From contig JARVLF010000013.1 of assembly GCA_030849465.1 (NCBI GenBank), positions 248,001 through 312,000 on the forward strand: DNA of 64,000 nt, read 5' to 3'. This DNA comes from Moesziomyces globuligerus. Its lineage: Eukaryota; Basidiomycota; Ustilaginomycetes; Ustilaginales; Ustilaginaceae. Below the pieces are notes generated by a model that was not told the DNA's origin, ran no database searches, and worked only from the letters and a program-made list of their open reading frames with translations. Of the stretch, positions 31,836 to 43,400 are shown one piece after another. The position numbers and the translations under genes were made by a program. Position 1 is the first letter of the stretch, and every line of letters begins with the position of its first letter.

Positions 31836-34304
31836 ATGATGGTGGCCGCCGACTCGTCCAAGGCGGGTAGCTCTTCTCAAGACAGCGTGCTAGCCTCGGT
31901 GCCCTTCCGAGGCTCTTCGGTGCCCAAGTCGCGCAGACCCGCTCCCCTCGCCGCTGCCACCTCTTCGGCCATGTCCAGCCCGCACGCATCTCGCGCGGCT
32001 GCCGACATGCCCTACTACTCGACCTGGCTCGTTCTCGATGCCGACGACAACGCGCGTCCGTTTCTCTCCACCTTGCACGCAGCAGCACCGGGCAGGTCGG
32101 CGGTGCCGAGCGGGTCGGTCTCGCCAGCAGCGCGCAGCGCAGAGAAGCTCACCGAGCTCACCAACACCTCGGCCGCCGCCGCATCGGGACGCAAGCCATC
32201 GGCAAGCACCAATGTCAAGGCGCAGGCGTCAAGATTCGAGGCGGTCGAAGCCAAGGACGGAGCCAATGGTGCAGATAAGGATAGAAGAATGTCGCTGCCG
32301 CACACGTCGAATGCAGCCGGAGCAGGAGGTAGCACCGGCCGCAGAGGCTTCATGTCTCGACTCAGAGGCACGGGCGGCAGCGTCTCAGGCGCGAGCGTCT
32401 TTCACCCCAACGCAGCAAACGTCGCCTCGGGCTCGGAGGATCCGGCGTCTGTATCAGCGTCCGGCAGCTGGTCCATCGTCGACACGCCGACGCCCATCAA
32501 GGAGGAGGCGGAACGCACGCCTGCTCCGTGCAGCATCCATCTCGCCTACTCGTCCCTAGCAACGCAACTCGCCCTCGACCGCGCCTCGGGACTGGTAGCG
32601 CGTTGCTCGTTCATCCTCTCGCCGTCGGCGCTCGAGGCGGAGCAAGTCACCGAGCAGGTGCACTCGGATCGGCTGGATGCGCCCGCAATCGCCGCTCTGG
32701 CGCAAACCCATGGCGTCCAAGCACTCTACATCGGCTCGGCGCAGTCTCCGGCCATGGCCAGCCAGCTCCACGACCTGCTCGAAGACGTGGTCGGCTCGAG
32801 CGACGCGGGACTCAAGACCGTCCTCGTCGAGCCAGCGACGGTGCGGCGGCTGACGGCGAAGCAAGCGGCCGCGCTGTTCGACGCTGCGCGCGCACACGCA
32901 GTGCAGCTGTCGCTTCCGCCGCGCTGGAGCGCAATGGGAAGCGTCAGTGTCGACGAGACGCTTGCGGCTCTCGAGCTGCTGCACGAGGTGCAAGCCGAGC
33001 AAGGCCGCCACGCGCAGATGGGCACGGAGACGGACGAGGCGGATGTGAGCGGCAACTTTGACGTCAGCATTTCCAACATCCCCACGGGCCTCTCGAGCGA
33101 TCGGCTCCACGAGGCTGCCGAGCTCGCTGCAGCCAAAGCGCAGGTCGAGCAGCTGCAGCGAGAGATCGGCAACCGGGATCGAAGGATCGCGGAGCTCGTG
33201 CGCCAGGCAGAGAGTGCCGAGAGCAAGCCCGCAGCCGTCCAGCCGAGCGCGGACGCGGAAGCGACCGGCAAGTCCGAAGGCGAGGAGGTGAGGCCAGCGA
33301 CAGCGGGGACAGGGAGCACAGGTGGTCTGAAGCCGCAGCTGGACGAGCCTGCGACACCGTCGACGCCCGTACGTCTCCCTACGCAGCGGAGTCCGGGCTT
33401 AGGAGCAATGAGCACGCCGGTGGCGTCTTCGTCGCGACACCTCGCGCAGGTGGTCGATTCAGGTTCGCCTCTGTCGCCAAGCGGAGTGGGGGTGCTTGGA
33501 TCTGCGGCGACGATCTCGGCGTCTCCGCGGGGTGGGGGCGGCTCGTCGGGCAAAGTGATTGCGGCGTTGACGGCCGAGTTGAGCGAGGTGCAGGCGGTGC
33601 TCGAGGCGACGCGGGCTGCGCTGCAGACGGTGCGGACGCAGGCGGCTGCGCATCAAGCCGCGGCGGACGAGATGCGGGGGACGCTCTCGCGCGCGCGGCT
33701 CGAGAACGATTCGTCGGTCACCATCCTCGCGCGCAAGGATCGCCAGATTTCGGAAGCGCTGGAGCGGGCGCGCAAGGCGGAGGCGGAGGCCAGGGAGCTC
33801 GGGCGAGCCTCGCGCGAGTGGGGCACGCGCGTACGCGAGGTCGAAGACGAGCTGGGCAAGGAACGCATCAAGCGCTCGCGGGGCGAGCAGGCCTACGAAG
33901 CTCTGAGCGCCGAGTGGAAGACGGCGCGAGAGAGGCTGCAAGACGAGGTCAGGGCGTTGCGCGAATCGCATAGAGACCAGGTGCAAGCTCTGGCAAAGGA
34001 GTACGATACGCTGCTCGCGTTCAAGTCGAGCCTCAAATCGCACGACCAGGTCAGACTAGCCGACACGGCGCAAGAATCGACCAGCTTGGCCCACGAGCTA
34101 GAGAGGGTTAATGGACAGATGCAGAAGTACATCGCAGACAACGTCCATCCGCTCCTGGATGGGATGAAGGCGTTGGAGCAGAGGGAGAACACGCAGATCA
34201 TCAGCAAGTTGACGATGCTCACCGACGAACTCACGCGCATCAAAACCCTCATGCGCAGAGGCGACATCCACAGCCCCTCCCAAATCCCCCCCTCCACCCT
34301 CTAG
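31836..34304 (+). CDS. Coiled-coil protein of unknown function
   Basis: The 822-aa product is not one I recognise. Residues 50-70 (MPYYSTWLVLDADDNARPFL) and a folded-looking Ala/Leu-rich stretch at about 225-400 may form a globular domain. Residues about 428-465 and about 560-810 are long heptad-rich coiled coils, ending in a well-ordered segment with NVHPLLDGMKALEQREN. Ser/Thr/Pro-rich linkers separate these parts. The pattern would fit a cytoskeletal or tethering scaffold, but that is inference. The start could be either of two adjacent ATGs at 31836 and 31839. The gene converges on the KH-domain gene. Confidence 0.75.
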   Translation: MMVAADSSKAGSSSQDSVLASVPFRGSSVPKSRRPAPLAAATSSAMSSPHASRAAADMPYYSTWLVLDADDNARPFLSTLHAAAPGRSAVPSGSVSPAARSAEKLTELTNTSAAAASGRKPSASTNVKAQASRFEAVEAKDGANGADKDRRMSLPHTSNAAGAGGSTGRRGFMSRLRGTGGSVSGASVFHPNAANVASGSEDPASVSASGSWSIVDTPTPIKEEAERTPAPCSIHLAYSSLATQLALDRASGLVARCSFILSPSALEAEQVTEQVHSDRLDAPAIAALAQTHGVQALYIGSAQSPAMASQLHDLLEDVVGSSDAGLKTVLVEPATVRRLTAKQAAALFDAARAHAVQLSLPPRWSAMGSVSVDETLAALELLHEVQAEQGRHAQMGTETDEADVSGNFDVSISNIPTGLSSDRLHEAAELAAAKAQVEQLQREIGNRDRRIAELVRQAESAESKPAAVQPSADAEATGKSEGEEVRPATAGTGSTGGLKPQLDEPATPSTPVRLPTQRSPGLGAMSTPVASSSRHLAQVVDSGSPLSPSGVGVLGSAATISASPRGGGGSSGKVIAALTAELSEVQAVLEATRAALQTVRTQAAAHQAAADEMRGTLSRARLENDSSVTILARKDRQISEALERARKAEAEARELGRASREWGTRVREVEDELGKERIKRSRGEQAYEALSAEWKTARERLQDEVRALRESHRDQVQALAKEYDTLLAFKSSLKSHDQVRLADTAQESTSLAHELERVNGQMQKYIADNVHPLLDGMKALEQRENTQIISKLTMLTDELTRIKTLMRRGDIHSPSQIPPSTL

Positions 34305-34670
34305 TCCCCCCCTACGCTTCCGCCCCACTCCGTCATCTCGCAATGCTACATCTTCACACGCCACGCTTCACGCGCAGAAGACAGACGCCTGAATCGCAGT
34401 CAAGACACGCGCCACCCGCACACAAGCACGAGAGTGCGGACGAGAACAAGAGTGCGTGCGCGTGTGAAAGAGACAAGGCCCGACATCGTGGTGGGTTGTG
34501 CCGTGTCGGGCTTCTGAGCTGCCAAGACTTTTTTGGGGGAGAAGGGGGATGGGGAAACACTAGTGGAGATGACATGTGCCGCCGGGTGCGGAGCTCGTCA
34601 TGCGCTGAACGGGAGGGCGAGATTCGGCATATTCGACCATCACTGCCCGTGCTTGGGGCAAGGCGAATTT

Positions 34671-36079
34671 CTACGAAGAGCCGCCCTGTGCGAGGCGCAT
34701 CTTCTCCTGTTCGAGGCGCTGGTAGAGGAGCGAAACGGCCATCTGGATGTTAGGTGGAGGACCCGTGATGGTGACGAGCCTCTCGTTGCCCGATCCGCCC
34801 GCCGCAAGCCCCGCGCCAGGCTCCATGATCTTGATGTGGCTCGCCGACATGGAGCGGATCTCGTTGATCTTGGAGCCGCCCTTGCCGATGATGCATCCGA
34901 CGAGGTCGTTGGGGATGAAGATCTGCTGCGTCTGCGAGCCGGGCGGCAGCTGCGGCGCGCCCGTCGGCGCACCGAACGCCGCGCCACCCAGCGGCGCAGG
35001 CGCGCCGTAGCCAAACGGCTGCTGCGCAAACGGAGCCGGCTGCTGACCGGGCGCAGGCGCGCGCGTCGTCGGACCGCCCGCCGTAGGACGGTACGGCAGG
35101 TTGTTCGCATTGCGATCCTGGTGCTCGAGCAGAATCGTACCCACGTAGTACACCGCAATGTGCACCGCGTCGGCGACACCCGAGATGCTCAGCACGCGCT
35201 CCGTCGAACCGGGCAGCATCGCCTCGCCCGCAGTCAGACGCGCTCCCGAGGCTTCCTGGATCTCCTTGATCTTGGAGCCCTGCTTGCCGATCACCGAGCC
35301 CATGCGCGAGTTGGGTACGATGAAGCGGATTGTCACCGATTTCGAGCCGGGCACCGAAGGCTGGTCGAACGGCTCGTCGTTGATTCTGCGGACGATCAGA
35401 CCGAAAGCCTGCAAATTCGAGCGTGAAGAGACGGACCAAGTCAGCGAGAGTTCAGACGCGCAGTCTGCACGAGTCGAGGGCCACTTACTTTGCTGACGGC
35501 ATCCAGGGGGCCGGAAACGGTCAAGATTCGCTCGGGGTTGCCAGGAATGATCTCGCTCTGCGGCGGTTCGAAACGGGAGAGACTTTGTCAGTATCGGCGG
35601 ATGCATGGCACGAGTAATCACCTGTTAGCACTTACAATGTTGAGACGCGCGTTGCTTTTGTCGCGGATCTCGTTGATATGCTTGCCGGACTTGCCGATGA
35701 TGATGCTGGCGTCGCTGGTGACGATCAGGGTGCGCATCGAGATCTGGGTGGCCTGTGTCTCGGACGAGTCGCCGACGCTACCTGCGCTTCCGGCAGCGTC
35801 ATCCTGGCCGGCGCCGCCGTTGGAGACCGAGCCGTTGTCGCCCTTGTTGTCCGAGGCAGAGTCAGCCGTGACGCCGGAGCCGAGATCGACGGCGTCCTTC
35901 TCTTCGGCGAGTGGCTTTGTGGAGGCGTCGGAAGCCATCTTGTCACGGCGGTCGGGGGACGAAGTGGGATCGTCGCTCTTGTTGGGCTTGGTCGGGTGGG
36001 AGGCCTCTACGTTGGCACGCTTGGCTTCGGGTTCGGGCGTGTTGGATGCGTCTCGCTGGCGCTTGGCGACTTCTGACAT
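34671..36079 (-). CDS. Three-KH-domain RNA-binding protein (Pbp2/Rnc1/PCBP-like); three exons
   Basis: Exons are 36079-35636, 35557-35489 and 35408-34671, with introns of 78 nt (35558-35635) and 80 nt (35409-35488), both GTAAGTG...CAG and phase 0, giving 416 aa. After an acidic, low-complexity N-terminus there are three KH domains. Their GxxG loops read IIIGKSGKHINEI (about 127-139, in exon 1), VIGKQGSKIKEIQ (exon 3) and IIGKGGSKINEI (exon 3). KH1 is split by intron 1. A Gln/Pro/Gly/Ala linker separates KH2 and KH3. The layout is that of poly(C)-binding Pbp2/Hek2, S. pombe Rnc1 and human PCBP, which regulate mRNA stability, localisation or translation. Confidence 0.92.
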
Positions 36080-36570
36080 GGTTTGAAGCGGAGCGATGAC
36101 AAAGTCGATGGCGGCAGAGGCAATTGAGGAAGGAGACGGGGTTGAGAATCAAAAGAGATCCGACTTGATCAGCAATCACAATCCAGCCTTGGCAAGGCAC
36201 AAGACGAGGCGGTTTGAGGAAGGTGGAAGGTGATTGGGAGGAAGAGTTGGGCGATCCCAGTTGGAGTCCAAGGAGGAAGGGTACGAGGTGGAAGGAGGAC
36301 GGTGGATGGAGGGCGGGATGGCGTACGACTGTTGCAGGGCAAAGCGGATCAGGGCGTTTGGCAATGCGAGCGTCGGAGTGGGCGTGGACGACAGGGAAGG
36401 AAGAGGGGAGATGGACGTGGTTCAGCGTCTGTGCGAGCGGGAAGAGGGCAAGATGTCTTGATTCTGGAGGATGGCGATCCATGCGCGCATGGTCCCTCGA
36501 ACGAGACGGCAGTCACGATCGTGGGCGGAGTCCGAGGCCGCCAAAGGATGACTTGGGTCCGATCGCCGAG

Positions 36571-36697
36571 CTGAAAGTCGACGAACGGCAGAAAACACCG
36601 TCACGGGAAGCGACTGCGTTTGCGAGGGTCGAGAGGAGCGCTCGGCGAGACAGATGGCGATGAAATGGATGGAGGGTGTGATGAAGAAGCGACTTAC
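36571..36697 (-). other. Candidate intron in the 5' leader of the KH-domain gene
   Basis: On the minus strand an optimal donor (AAG then GTAAGTC at 36697) pairs with a pyrimidine-preceded acceptor CTTTCAG ending at 36571, 127 nt apart and about 490 bp before the KH gene ATG. No coding frame is involved. The splice sites are seen; that they are used is inference. The rest of 36080-37862 is pyrimidine-rich leader-like or low-complexity sequence with no gene I can support. Confidence 0.35.
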
Positions 36698-37167
36698 CTT
36701 AGAAGAGATGCCTTGATGAACCAGCGACGGTATTGGAACAGAGGTTCTCAGTACCGCAGCCAAGGGGCTATCAAAGGTGCTGTGCGGGAGACCAAGCTCG
36801 ACGGATCGTCGGGTGGGCGGCCGATGCGGTGAGAATCAGGCAAAGTCGAAGCCTGGAAAAAGAAAGGATCCGGCGAGGTGTGCTGGATGAGTGTGTCGGG
36901 TGAGAGCGACCAAGGACGACGAAAGAGGAGGACGACCGAATGGGGAGGTTCGACGAGAGCTCGGCGTATCGAGTGGAAGGTCGAGGGGGGTTGCTGAGGT
37001 GTATAGGAAGGTAGAGGAGAGATGGAGGAGGAAGAAAAAGGTGGCAAGCGAGGTGGAGTCGGCGCAAAGAGCTGGCTCGGCGCGGCAGCCTGCAAAGCTG
37101 GGCGAGCGAAAGAAAGTGTGGCCTTGAGCAGCTCAAGACTTCGCATCCTGGCTTGGCCGCGTCGGTA

Positions 37168-37227
37168 CTGGAGCAGCAGCAGCTGGAGCAGCAGCAGCTG
37201 GAGCAGCAGCAGCTGGAGCAGCAGCGC
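37168..37227. repeat. 15-bp tandem repeat (ctggagcagcagcag), four copies
   Basis: Four consecutive 15-bp units, the last slightly changed, lie between the SmD3 gene and the KH-domain gene. Open frames through it give only Ser/Trp or Leu/Gln runs and look like chance. Confidence 0.85.
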
Positions 37228-37862
37228 GCTTGCTGAGCTGGGCGAGATGGCGTGGAAGTCTCGCGCTTTTTCCAAAGTTGGAAACACAGAGAGAGTCCTG
37301 ACTGCGCCCTCAGGCTGCCAACGGCGCTCCATCCAACTACTGTACGCGCAAGCAAAATGTGTAATGGGGCTACGCAATTTCAAACGGCTTCGCGCTGAAT
37401 ACAAAATGTGCGTACGGTCAACCTTGCGGAGCAAAGCACGACGGAGGCTTAGCAGCAAGCCAGAGCTTGTTGGCAAGCGATCTTCCAAAAGTTGGCCCAA
37501 GCCTAGCCCGCTGCGCCCCACGCTCCCGTAGCTGTGACGATGCTTAGCTCTTCGGGCCCCTGTGCGTCTGTCGCCCTTTGTTCACATTCTCAGCGACCAA
37601 CATACGGAGCGTCCGAGGTGCAAGCAGAACGGGAGTGACTCCCCGAACCTTGATCCGGCGCGGCGTGGGATGGCACGCATCGGATACCTTCCGAGCTGTG
37701 GCCGTGCGCAGCTCGAGAGCGGCAGGAGCCGCGAAAGTCGAACGAATCTTGTTGCGACGTGAGAAACGACGCTTTGCTGAGACATGGATGTGCTAAAAGT
37801 ACAAGGCCTGGGCAGGCTGCGAGATAAGAGGAGGCGGATGCATTTGGACAGGTTGGCTCGGA

Positions 37863-38460
37863 TCACCTCCGAACGGGTGGACGAGAGCCACTTCCGCTGG
37901 GAGGCCCGGATGTGCCACCGCGTCCTCGTCTTGCTTGAGCTGATACGAAAAAGAGAAAGGGCGTGAGAAAAGGCAGGTTTGGGTCAGTCGATTGGCAGGA
38001 AGAACAAAGTTGCGCGGTCCGAGGGTGAAAGCAGAGGAGGTGGCTTACCTCTGAGAATGGTGGCTCGGCCACGGGCGCTTCCGATACCGCGGCCCTTCAT
38101 GGCATTGGGACCGATGCGCTTGAACATGGGTGCTTGTTGAAGCATGTCGGGCACGATGACGAATCGGATCATGTTGCCTCGGATGTAGACGTTTTCGAGG
38201 TGCGACTGCTTGCCATCCGGTGCTGTGACGGTGATGTCCTTCATCGCCACGTTCAGGTTGTCTTCGGCTGATCGTTGACAGGATAGGGATGAGAAGAGAT
38301 GTCAGTGGGGACTGGTATGCCATCGACCCGGCGATAGACGCTGGCTGGACTCACCATCGTAGAGCGTGCCGCGGTAGGCAGCGCCGCCCTTGAGCTCGAC
38401 CGTGATGACGTGACCGACGGCCTCGTGAATGAGCTTGACGGGGATTCCGATCGTGCCCAT
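37863..38460 (-). CDS. SMD3: Spliceosomal core protein SmD3; three exons
   Basis: Exons are 38460-38355 (ends in phase 1), 38267-38049 and 37939-37863, with introns of 87 nt (38268-38354) and 109 nt (37940-38048), giving 133 aa. The Sm1 motif ([19 protein letters not shown]), the RGTLYDAEDNLNV join across intron 1, and the Sm2 motif [17 protein letters not shown] are canonical SmD3. SmD3 is part of the heptameric ring on U1, U2, U4 and U5 snRNAs. The 77-nt last exon encodes only the basic RG-type tail (ARRGRGG...RPPVRR), which is too short for ordinary ORF detection. I placed it by splice signals and because it restores the expected Sm tail. The gene is divergent from SNX3. Confidence 0.93.
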
Positions 38461-38767
38461 TTCGGATGTCTTCGGGTGGTCCGATGCGTGTGGGGCCAAC
38501 CGAGTTGCTCTGAGTAGGGTGATTGTTGAGAAGGATGGAACGACAGCTTGATGTCGGAAAAGTGGAGACGACCAAGGCCAACACGCGAAATCCGACCCTT
38601 CCAGGCCCGATGACCGCACCCGATGGACCCAGCGGCCAATATTTCCAAGTCAGCAGCTGGTGTTGGATTTTTGAATCAACTGGAGAGAGAGTTGCGGCGC
38701 GCAAACGCGGCGAGGCGGCGGTGCGTGTCCGATGGAGCCTCGAGTCCGCTCGACCCGAGCAGCCAAG

Positions 38768-38797
<30 letters not shown>
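38768..38797. repeat. Tetranucleotide microsatellite (AGCC)7
   Basis: About seven perfect copies of AGCC lie in the divergent promoter between SMD3 and the sorting nexin gene, 184 bp before the latter. Confidence 0.88.
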
Positions 38798-38798
<1 letters not shown>

Positions 38799-38980
38799 AG
38801 CCTGTGAGCGCGGGGGCCATGTCGTTGGCAACCGAGGCTGAGCCAATCTTCCGTCCTGTCTCCACGATCCCCCCTCATCTTTCGCTACTCGGCCCAAGCT
38901 CGCTCGTTTCGCGTCCGTTCACTGCATCTTCCACACGCCACGCCTCTCAGCATCCTCGCAACCGCGACGCTTAGACATCC

Positions 38981-40186
38981 ATGGCATTCTACAGCGCCGG
39001 CCCGCTCTCACCGGGCTACAACTCTACCTCGGCATGGGGCGGTAACGACAACGCCGAAGACGACCCCTGGGCAGCTCCGGGTGCTTCGTCCTCGTCGACC
39101 TCTGCAGCTGCCGCTCCTCCGGCCTCGGGCTCAGGCGCAGGATTCGCCGCCTCGCCTCCTGGCGGATTCACCTCCTTCTCCACCCAGCATCAGCAGGCCA
39201 ACCGTGCGCAAGGCTTTGGCGGCGGGTCGTACTTTGGCGCGAGCCTCGCGCAGGAAGCGGACGCCTACGGTGGCAGCACCATGGATGCTGGCTTCGGTGG
39301 GGCTGCTCAGGCAGGTGGGAGGATGCAGCGTGCTGATTCGGGCTTCGGCGCGCAGAACCAGTTCGGCGCAGCGGCGCAGCCGCACCCCTCGAACGCACAA
39401 TCGTCTCCGAGCACCTACGGATCGGCCATCAGCTCGATAGACCAAGCTCCATCCCATCGTGCCGCACCTCAGGATCAACCGCAGCCATATCGACAGCCGA
39501 CGTCGCCGACAACCGCCACGCCCACTTCCAGCTCTGCCTTCCCGTCTGGCGTCAATGTGGGTGGCAGTCAGACGGCTGCGTCGGGAGCCTCGCGATTCCA
39601 GTCGCACACACCATCGACGCTGCTGCCGAACGAGCCGGCCGGCTTCTCCTCGGCTGGAGCGGGCGAATACGGCGGTGCACCACGACAACTTGCACCCGGC
39701 TATCCTCTGCCGGCGTCCAACTACACCGTGCCCGCCTACTCGCCGTTTGCCAGGGTGGATTCGCTCAGCACGCCGAGACGCGAGGCGGTGGAGGACATGT
39801 ACGGCGTGCCCGAGAACTTCCTCGAGGTCGAAGTGCGCAATCCGCTCACGCACGGCATCGGGAGAAAGATGTATACCGACTACGAGATCGTCACCCGGAC
39901 CAACATCCCCGCGTTCAAGTTGAGATACTCGTCCGTAAGGAGGAGGTACAGCGACTTTGAGTACTTCAGAGACATCCTCGAGCGCGAGAGTACCAGAGTC
40001 AACATCCCTCCTCTGCCGGGAAAGGTGTTTACCAACAGATTCACCGACGAGGTCATTGAAAGCCGACGCGAAGGCCTCGAGAGATTCCTTCAGGTCGTCG
40101 CTGGTCATCCTCTCCTCCAGACTGGCAGCAAGGTCATGGCCGCTTTTCTCCAGGATGCAGGCTGGAGCAAAGATCAGTGGCTCTAG
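38981..40186 (+). CDS. SNX3: Sorting nexin 3 (Snx3/Grd19) with a long N-terminal extension
   Basis: The 401-aa product ends in a PX domain at about 275-400. It contains the phosphoinositide-binding [14 protein letters not shown] segment, [12 protein letters not shown], and the [11 protein letters not shown] and HPLLQTGSK features that closely match Snx3/Grd19. Snx3 binds PI3P on endosomes and acts with retromer to recycle cargo to the Golgi. Typical Snx3 is about 160 aa; here about 265 extra residues rich in Gly, Ala, Ser and Gln precede the domain, with an early [20 protein letters not shown] acidic/aromatic patch. The ATG at 38981 is the first in frame after the leader. The gene is intron-free. 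Confidence 0.9.
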   Translation: MAFYSAGPLSPGYNSTSAWGGNDNAEDDPWAAPGASSSSTSAAAAPPASGSGAGFAASPPGGFTSFSTQHQQANRAQGFGGGSYFGASLAQEADAYGGSTMDAGFGGAAQAGGRMQRADSGFGAQNQFGAAAQPHPSNAQSSPSTYGSAISSIDQAPSHRAAPQDQPQPYRQPTSPTTATPTSSSAFPSGVNVGGSQTAASGASRFQSHTPSTLLPNEPAGFSSAGAGEYGGAPRQLAPGYPLPASNYTVPAYSPFARVDSLSTPRREAVEDMYGVPENFLEVEVRNPLTHGIGRKMYTDYEIVTRTNIPAFKLRYSSVRRRYSDFEYFRDILERESTRVNIPPLPGKVFTNRFTDEVIESRREGLERFLQVVAGHPLLQTGSKVMAAFLQDAGWSKDQWL

Positions 40187-40454
40187 ACCCCATCAGCCTC
40201 ATCCCCATCGGATCACCTCCTGCGTGTCACAATGCATTTCGGCCTTCTTTCCTCCCATCTCTGTTGTTCTTGCTTCCACGTAGCTTGCTTCCTGCGCAAT
40301 CTCACGCTTAACCCCCATGTGCTCACACCAAAGTTCGCCACGTTCACCTGCGCGTGCGCGCGCCAGAATCCAAAAGCACATACGACCCTTGATTCCGCTA
40401 CGCCATGTCTCCACGACCGCGTCTTGCCGAGCAACACTCGGTGGTGGGGTTTTC

Positions 40455-43400
40455 CTAGTCGGAGTCGTCGATCTCGATGACGTGCACGTCCTTCTCAGCC
40501 GCTTGGGGGCGGGCTGCTTTCGAGGGCGAGGTCGATTTGCGGCGGGCAGCCGAAGAGGCACGAAGCTGGAGTTCGGGTTCCGACTCTGTCTCGCTCGCGC
40601 CCTCCGTCGATGCGCGCCGCGCTCTTGCGGGCGGGTCGTGATCGACATCCATCGCATCCCTCTCCTCCTCCGCCGCTTCCTCGTCCTCGGACGCAAGCAG
40701 GTCGTAGATCGCATCGATCTCGTCCGGGCTCAGCACGAGCTCGGCCAGATCGCCCGCTACATCCGCAATCGCCTCGAGCAGCATCGAGACGCGATCCAAC
40801 CCCGCCACCTCGCTCTCCACCTCCTCCGCCACCACCTCCGCATCCGTCATCTCCCACCTTGCATCGTCGTCCACTGCAGCACTGCCCTGAGCTTCTTCGC
40901 GCGCCTTGACCGCGCCTTGACGCAAGTCAGGCAGGAGGGCTGCGAGCATCTTGCGCTCGGGAGCGATCCAGTCCGGTTCCGAGCAAAAGGCGATTCGCGA
41001 GAGCGCAACGACAAAACTCTGCCGGATCCCGTTCAGCATACTGTACGTCTCGGGCTGGTCGAGCTTGGCGGCGAGCGAGATCGGGCCCATGCGTTCTGCG
41101 TCTTGGCGGTCGAATCCACGTGCGCGGTCGCTGGTCATCGGCAGCGGATGGTTGTAGAGCAGATTCAGCAGGCGCGTGTCCATCACGATCCGCTCCGTAG
41201 CTTGCACCAAATCCGCGCCCGAACCGTCCACCACCAACGCGCCCTTATCCGCTGCAGAAGCAGGTCTGAATTTGGGCAGGCGAGGAGGGAGGAGGAACGA
41301 CGGCTTGCTGTGGATCCAGATCCAGTCGGCATCGAGCGAGAGGCAGCGGATGAGCGCCGCGAGCAGCGCCGCGCTGTCCGCGAGCACGACGAGCGTGTCT
41401 GCCGAATGCAGCGCCGCCTGCGTGAGGAAGGTGAGGATGCCTCGGTGCAGCGCGTGCCACTCGCGTTCGGGCAAGTCGAAGCGCCGGTCGACCAGATGCT
41501 TGACCAGCACCTCGAGCACGGGGAAGCGCGCACCCGCACGCTGCACTCCCATCCGCCCATGACTCCGTCCGCTGGCGTCGCTCTCGGCTTTGGAGGCAAG
41601 ACACTCGTGGATCAGCGGCGCATCGGACACCGCCGAGCTGAGCATGCGCACCACGCGCCCGATCAGCGCGCTCGGCCGATCCGGATGCAGCAGCTTGTGC
41701 AGCGCCCCCGTCCGCTGCAGAACGCGCAGAGGATGGTGACTTGCAGTCATGCTCGTGTCGGGACACTGTGACATGGCCTCCAGCACCTGCACCACGCCTT
41801 GCAGCAGATCTTCCCTCGCCTCCATCGAGAGCATCCAGCCGCCCGCCTCGTTTCGCGTGTCCGGATCTCCATTCGGATGCCTCGTATCGGCCGTGGACCG
41901 GCTCGAGACATCTCTGACCTCTGCGTCCCTGGCCACTTGGGGCCGACAGTCGTTGATGCACTGCGCCAGAATCTCGCGCAGATGGATTGGCGTCGCAACA
42001 TCCGCTCCTTGCCCGTCCACGGCGTCCGTAGCGCCACCGAAGAAAACCAGCTCGTCCTTGTCGGCTTCACGATCGGGCTGAAGGCATTCCAGATCCATCC
42101 AGAACCTGGGCAGCATAGCGATGAGGCACGAGACCAGCCGGAGGACGTCAGTGAGAAGATCGGTCTGGCAGACGCGCAGCAAGATGCCCGCCATGACCAT
42201 GAGTGACGACGCAACGGCATGCGATAGATGCATGGTCGCAAACGCGAAGTCCATTTCCTCCGCATCCTCGTGCTCGCCTCCGGACCGCAGCAGCCGAAGC
42301 GCATCCTCGCGCTCTTCAGCCTCCATGACCGTGGCGCGGCTCATGTGGGCGAGCAGCGTCTCGACAGCGCGTCTGTATCGGAACACCACCGCCTGGGGGC
42401 AATCGGGAACGAGACTCGCCGATATAAGCCGACTCAGCGTGCTTGCCGCTGTTGAGGTCTTGTTCGCCTGCAAGGGCGGGCACGATCCTGAGGCATTGAA
42501 CGAGGTGGCAGGATATGCAGCGGGGGCGGCGGCCTTATGAGACTCGTGGCTGAGTAGCAGCGAGACGATGGTGGTGCGTTGATGCAGGATCTCGGAAACC
42601 GCCGCCAGGTAGCGCCATTCCTTTTGCCTGGAGAGGTCTTCGGCTGCTGGTTGTGCATCGAAAGAGCGGCTCGGCTTGGACCGCAGAGGAGACGCTTGAT
42701 GATGGTCTTCCGCCATGACGGCATCTTGGTCGTCCATCACGTCGACGGGTCCGGACTGATCTGCGTCCCAGTCGGCTGGTGCGAGAGCACCGGCCGCGCC
42801 CGTCTTGGCGGGCGAGGCCCTGTGCTGCCGAATCTTTTCCTGAACGGGACCAAAGTCGGCGAACGAGTTCTGCAGGCCGCGAAAGGCCTTGTTCTTGGCT
42901 GCTGAAGCTGCTGAAGTTGGCGGCCGAGGAAAGTGCGGTGCTGGTCTGACGGCTGAACGCGTGGGAGTGGCCGGCTCCTGGCGATGCGCAGTGGTGTCGA
43001 CGAATCTCTGACGGTTGCCTGAACTTCCGCTGCCCCTGACGCCGAAGCGGTTGGCCTTGGTGGGAGTGGAGAGGCCGGCTCGGACTTGGCTCTCCTGCCT
43101 GCGGTCGACGTCGCGCAGGCCGACGGGAGGCAAACGTGCGACGCTCGAGGGCCAGATTCGACGGCTGGTATCTTGCTCGACTCTGCGGAAGGCGGTCTCG
43201 GTCTCGAGACGCTGGAGACGTCGCTCCTGATCCTTCTGCAGACGGTCGAGGGCAGCACGGTGCTCCTGTTCGCGCTGCACCTCGCGCTCGCGGAGCTCGG
43301 AATTCTCCAGGTTGAGCTTGGTGAGGTTCTGACGCACGACGGCCACTTCGCCCGACTTGCGGTAGGCGTCTTGTCTGAGTTTGTCCACCATCTCGTCTTG

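Noticed and set aside
36748..37521. Minus-strand 257-codon frame and overlapping plus-strand frame at 37022-37531
   Set aside because: Both run through the 15-bp tandem repeat and are low-complexity on either side, with no domain and no upstream signals that favour them.
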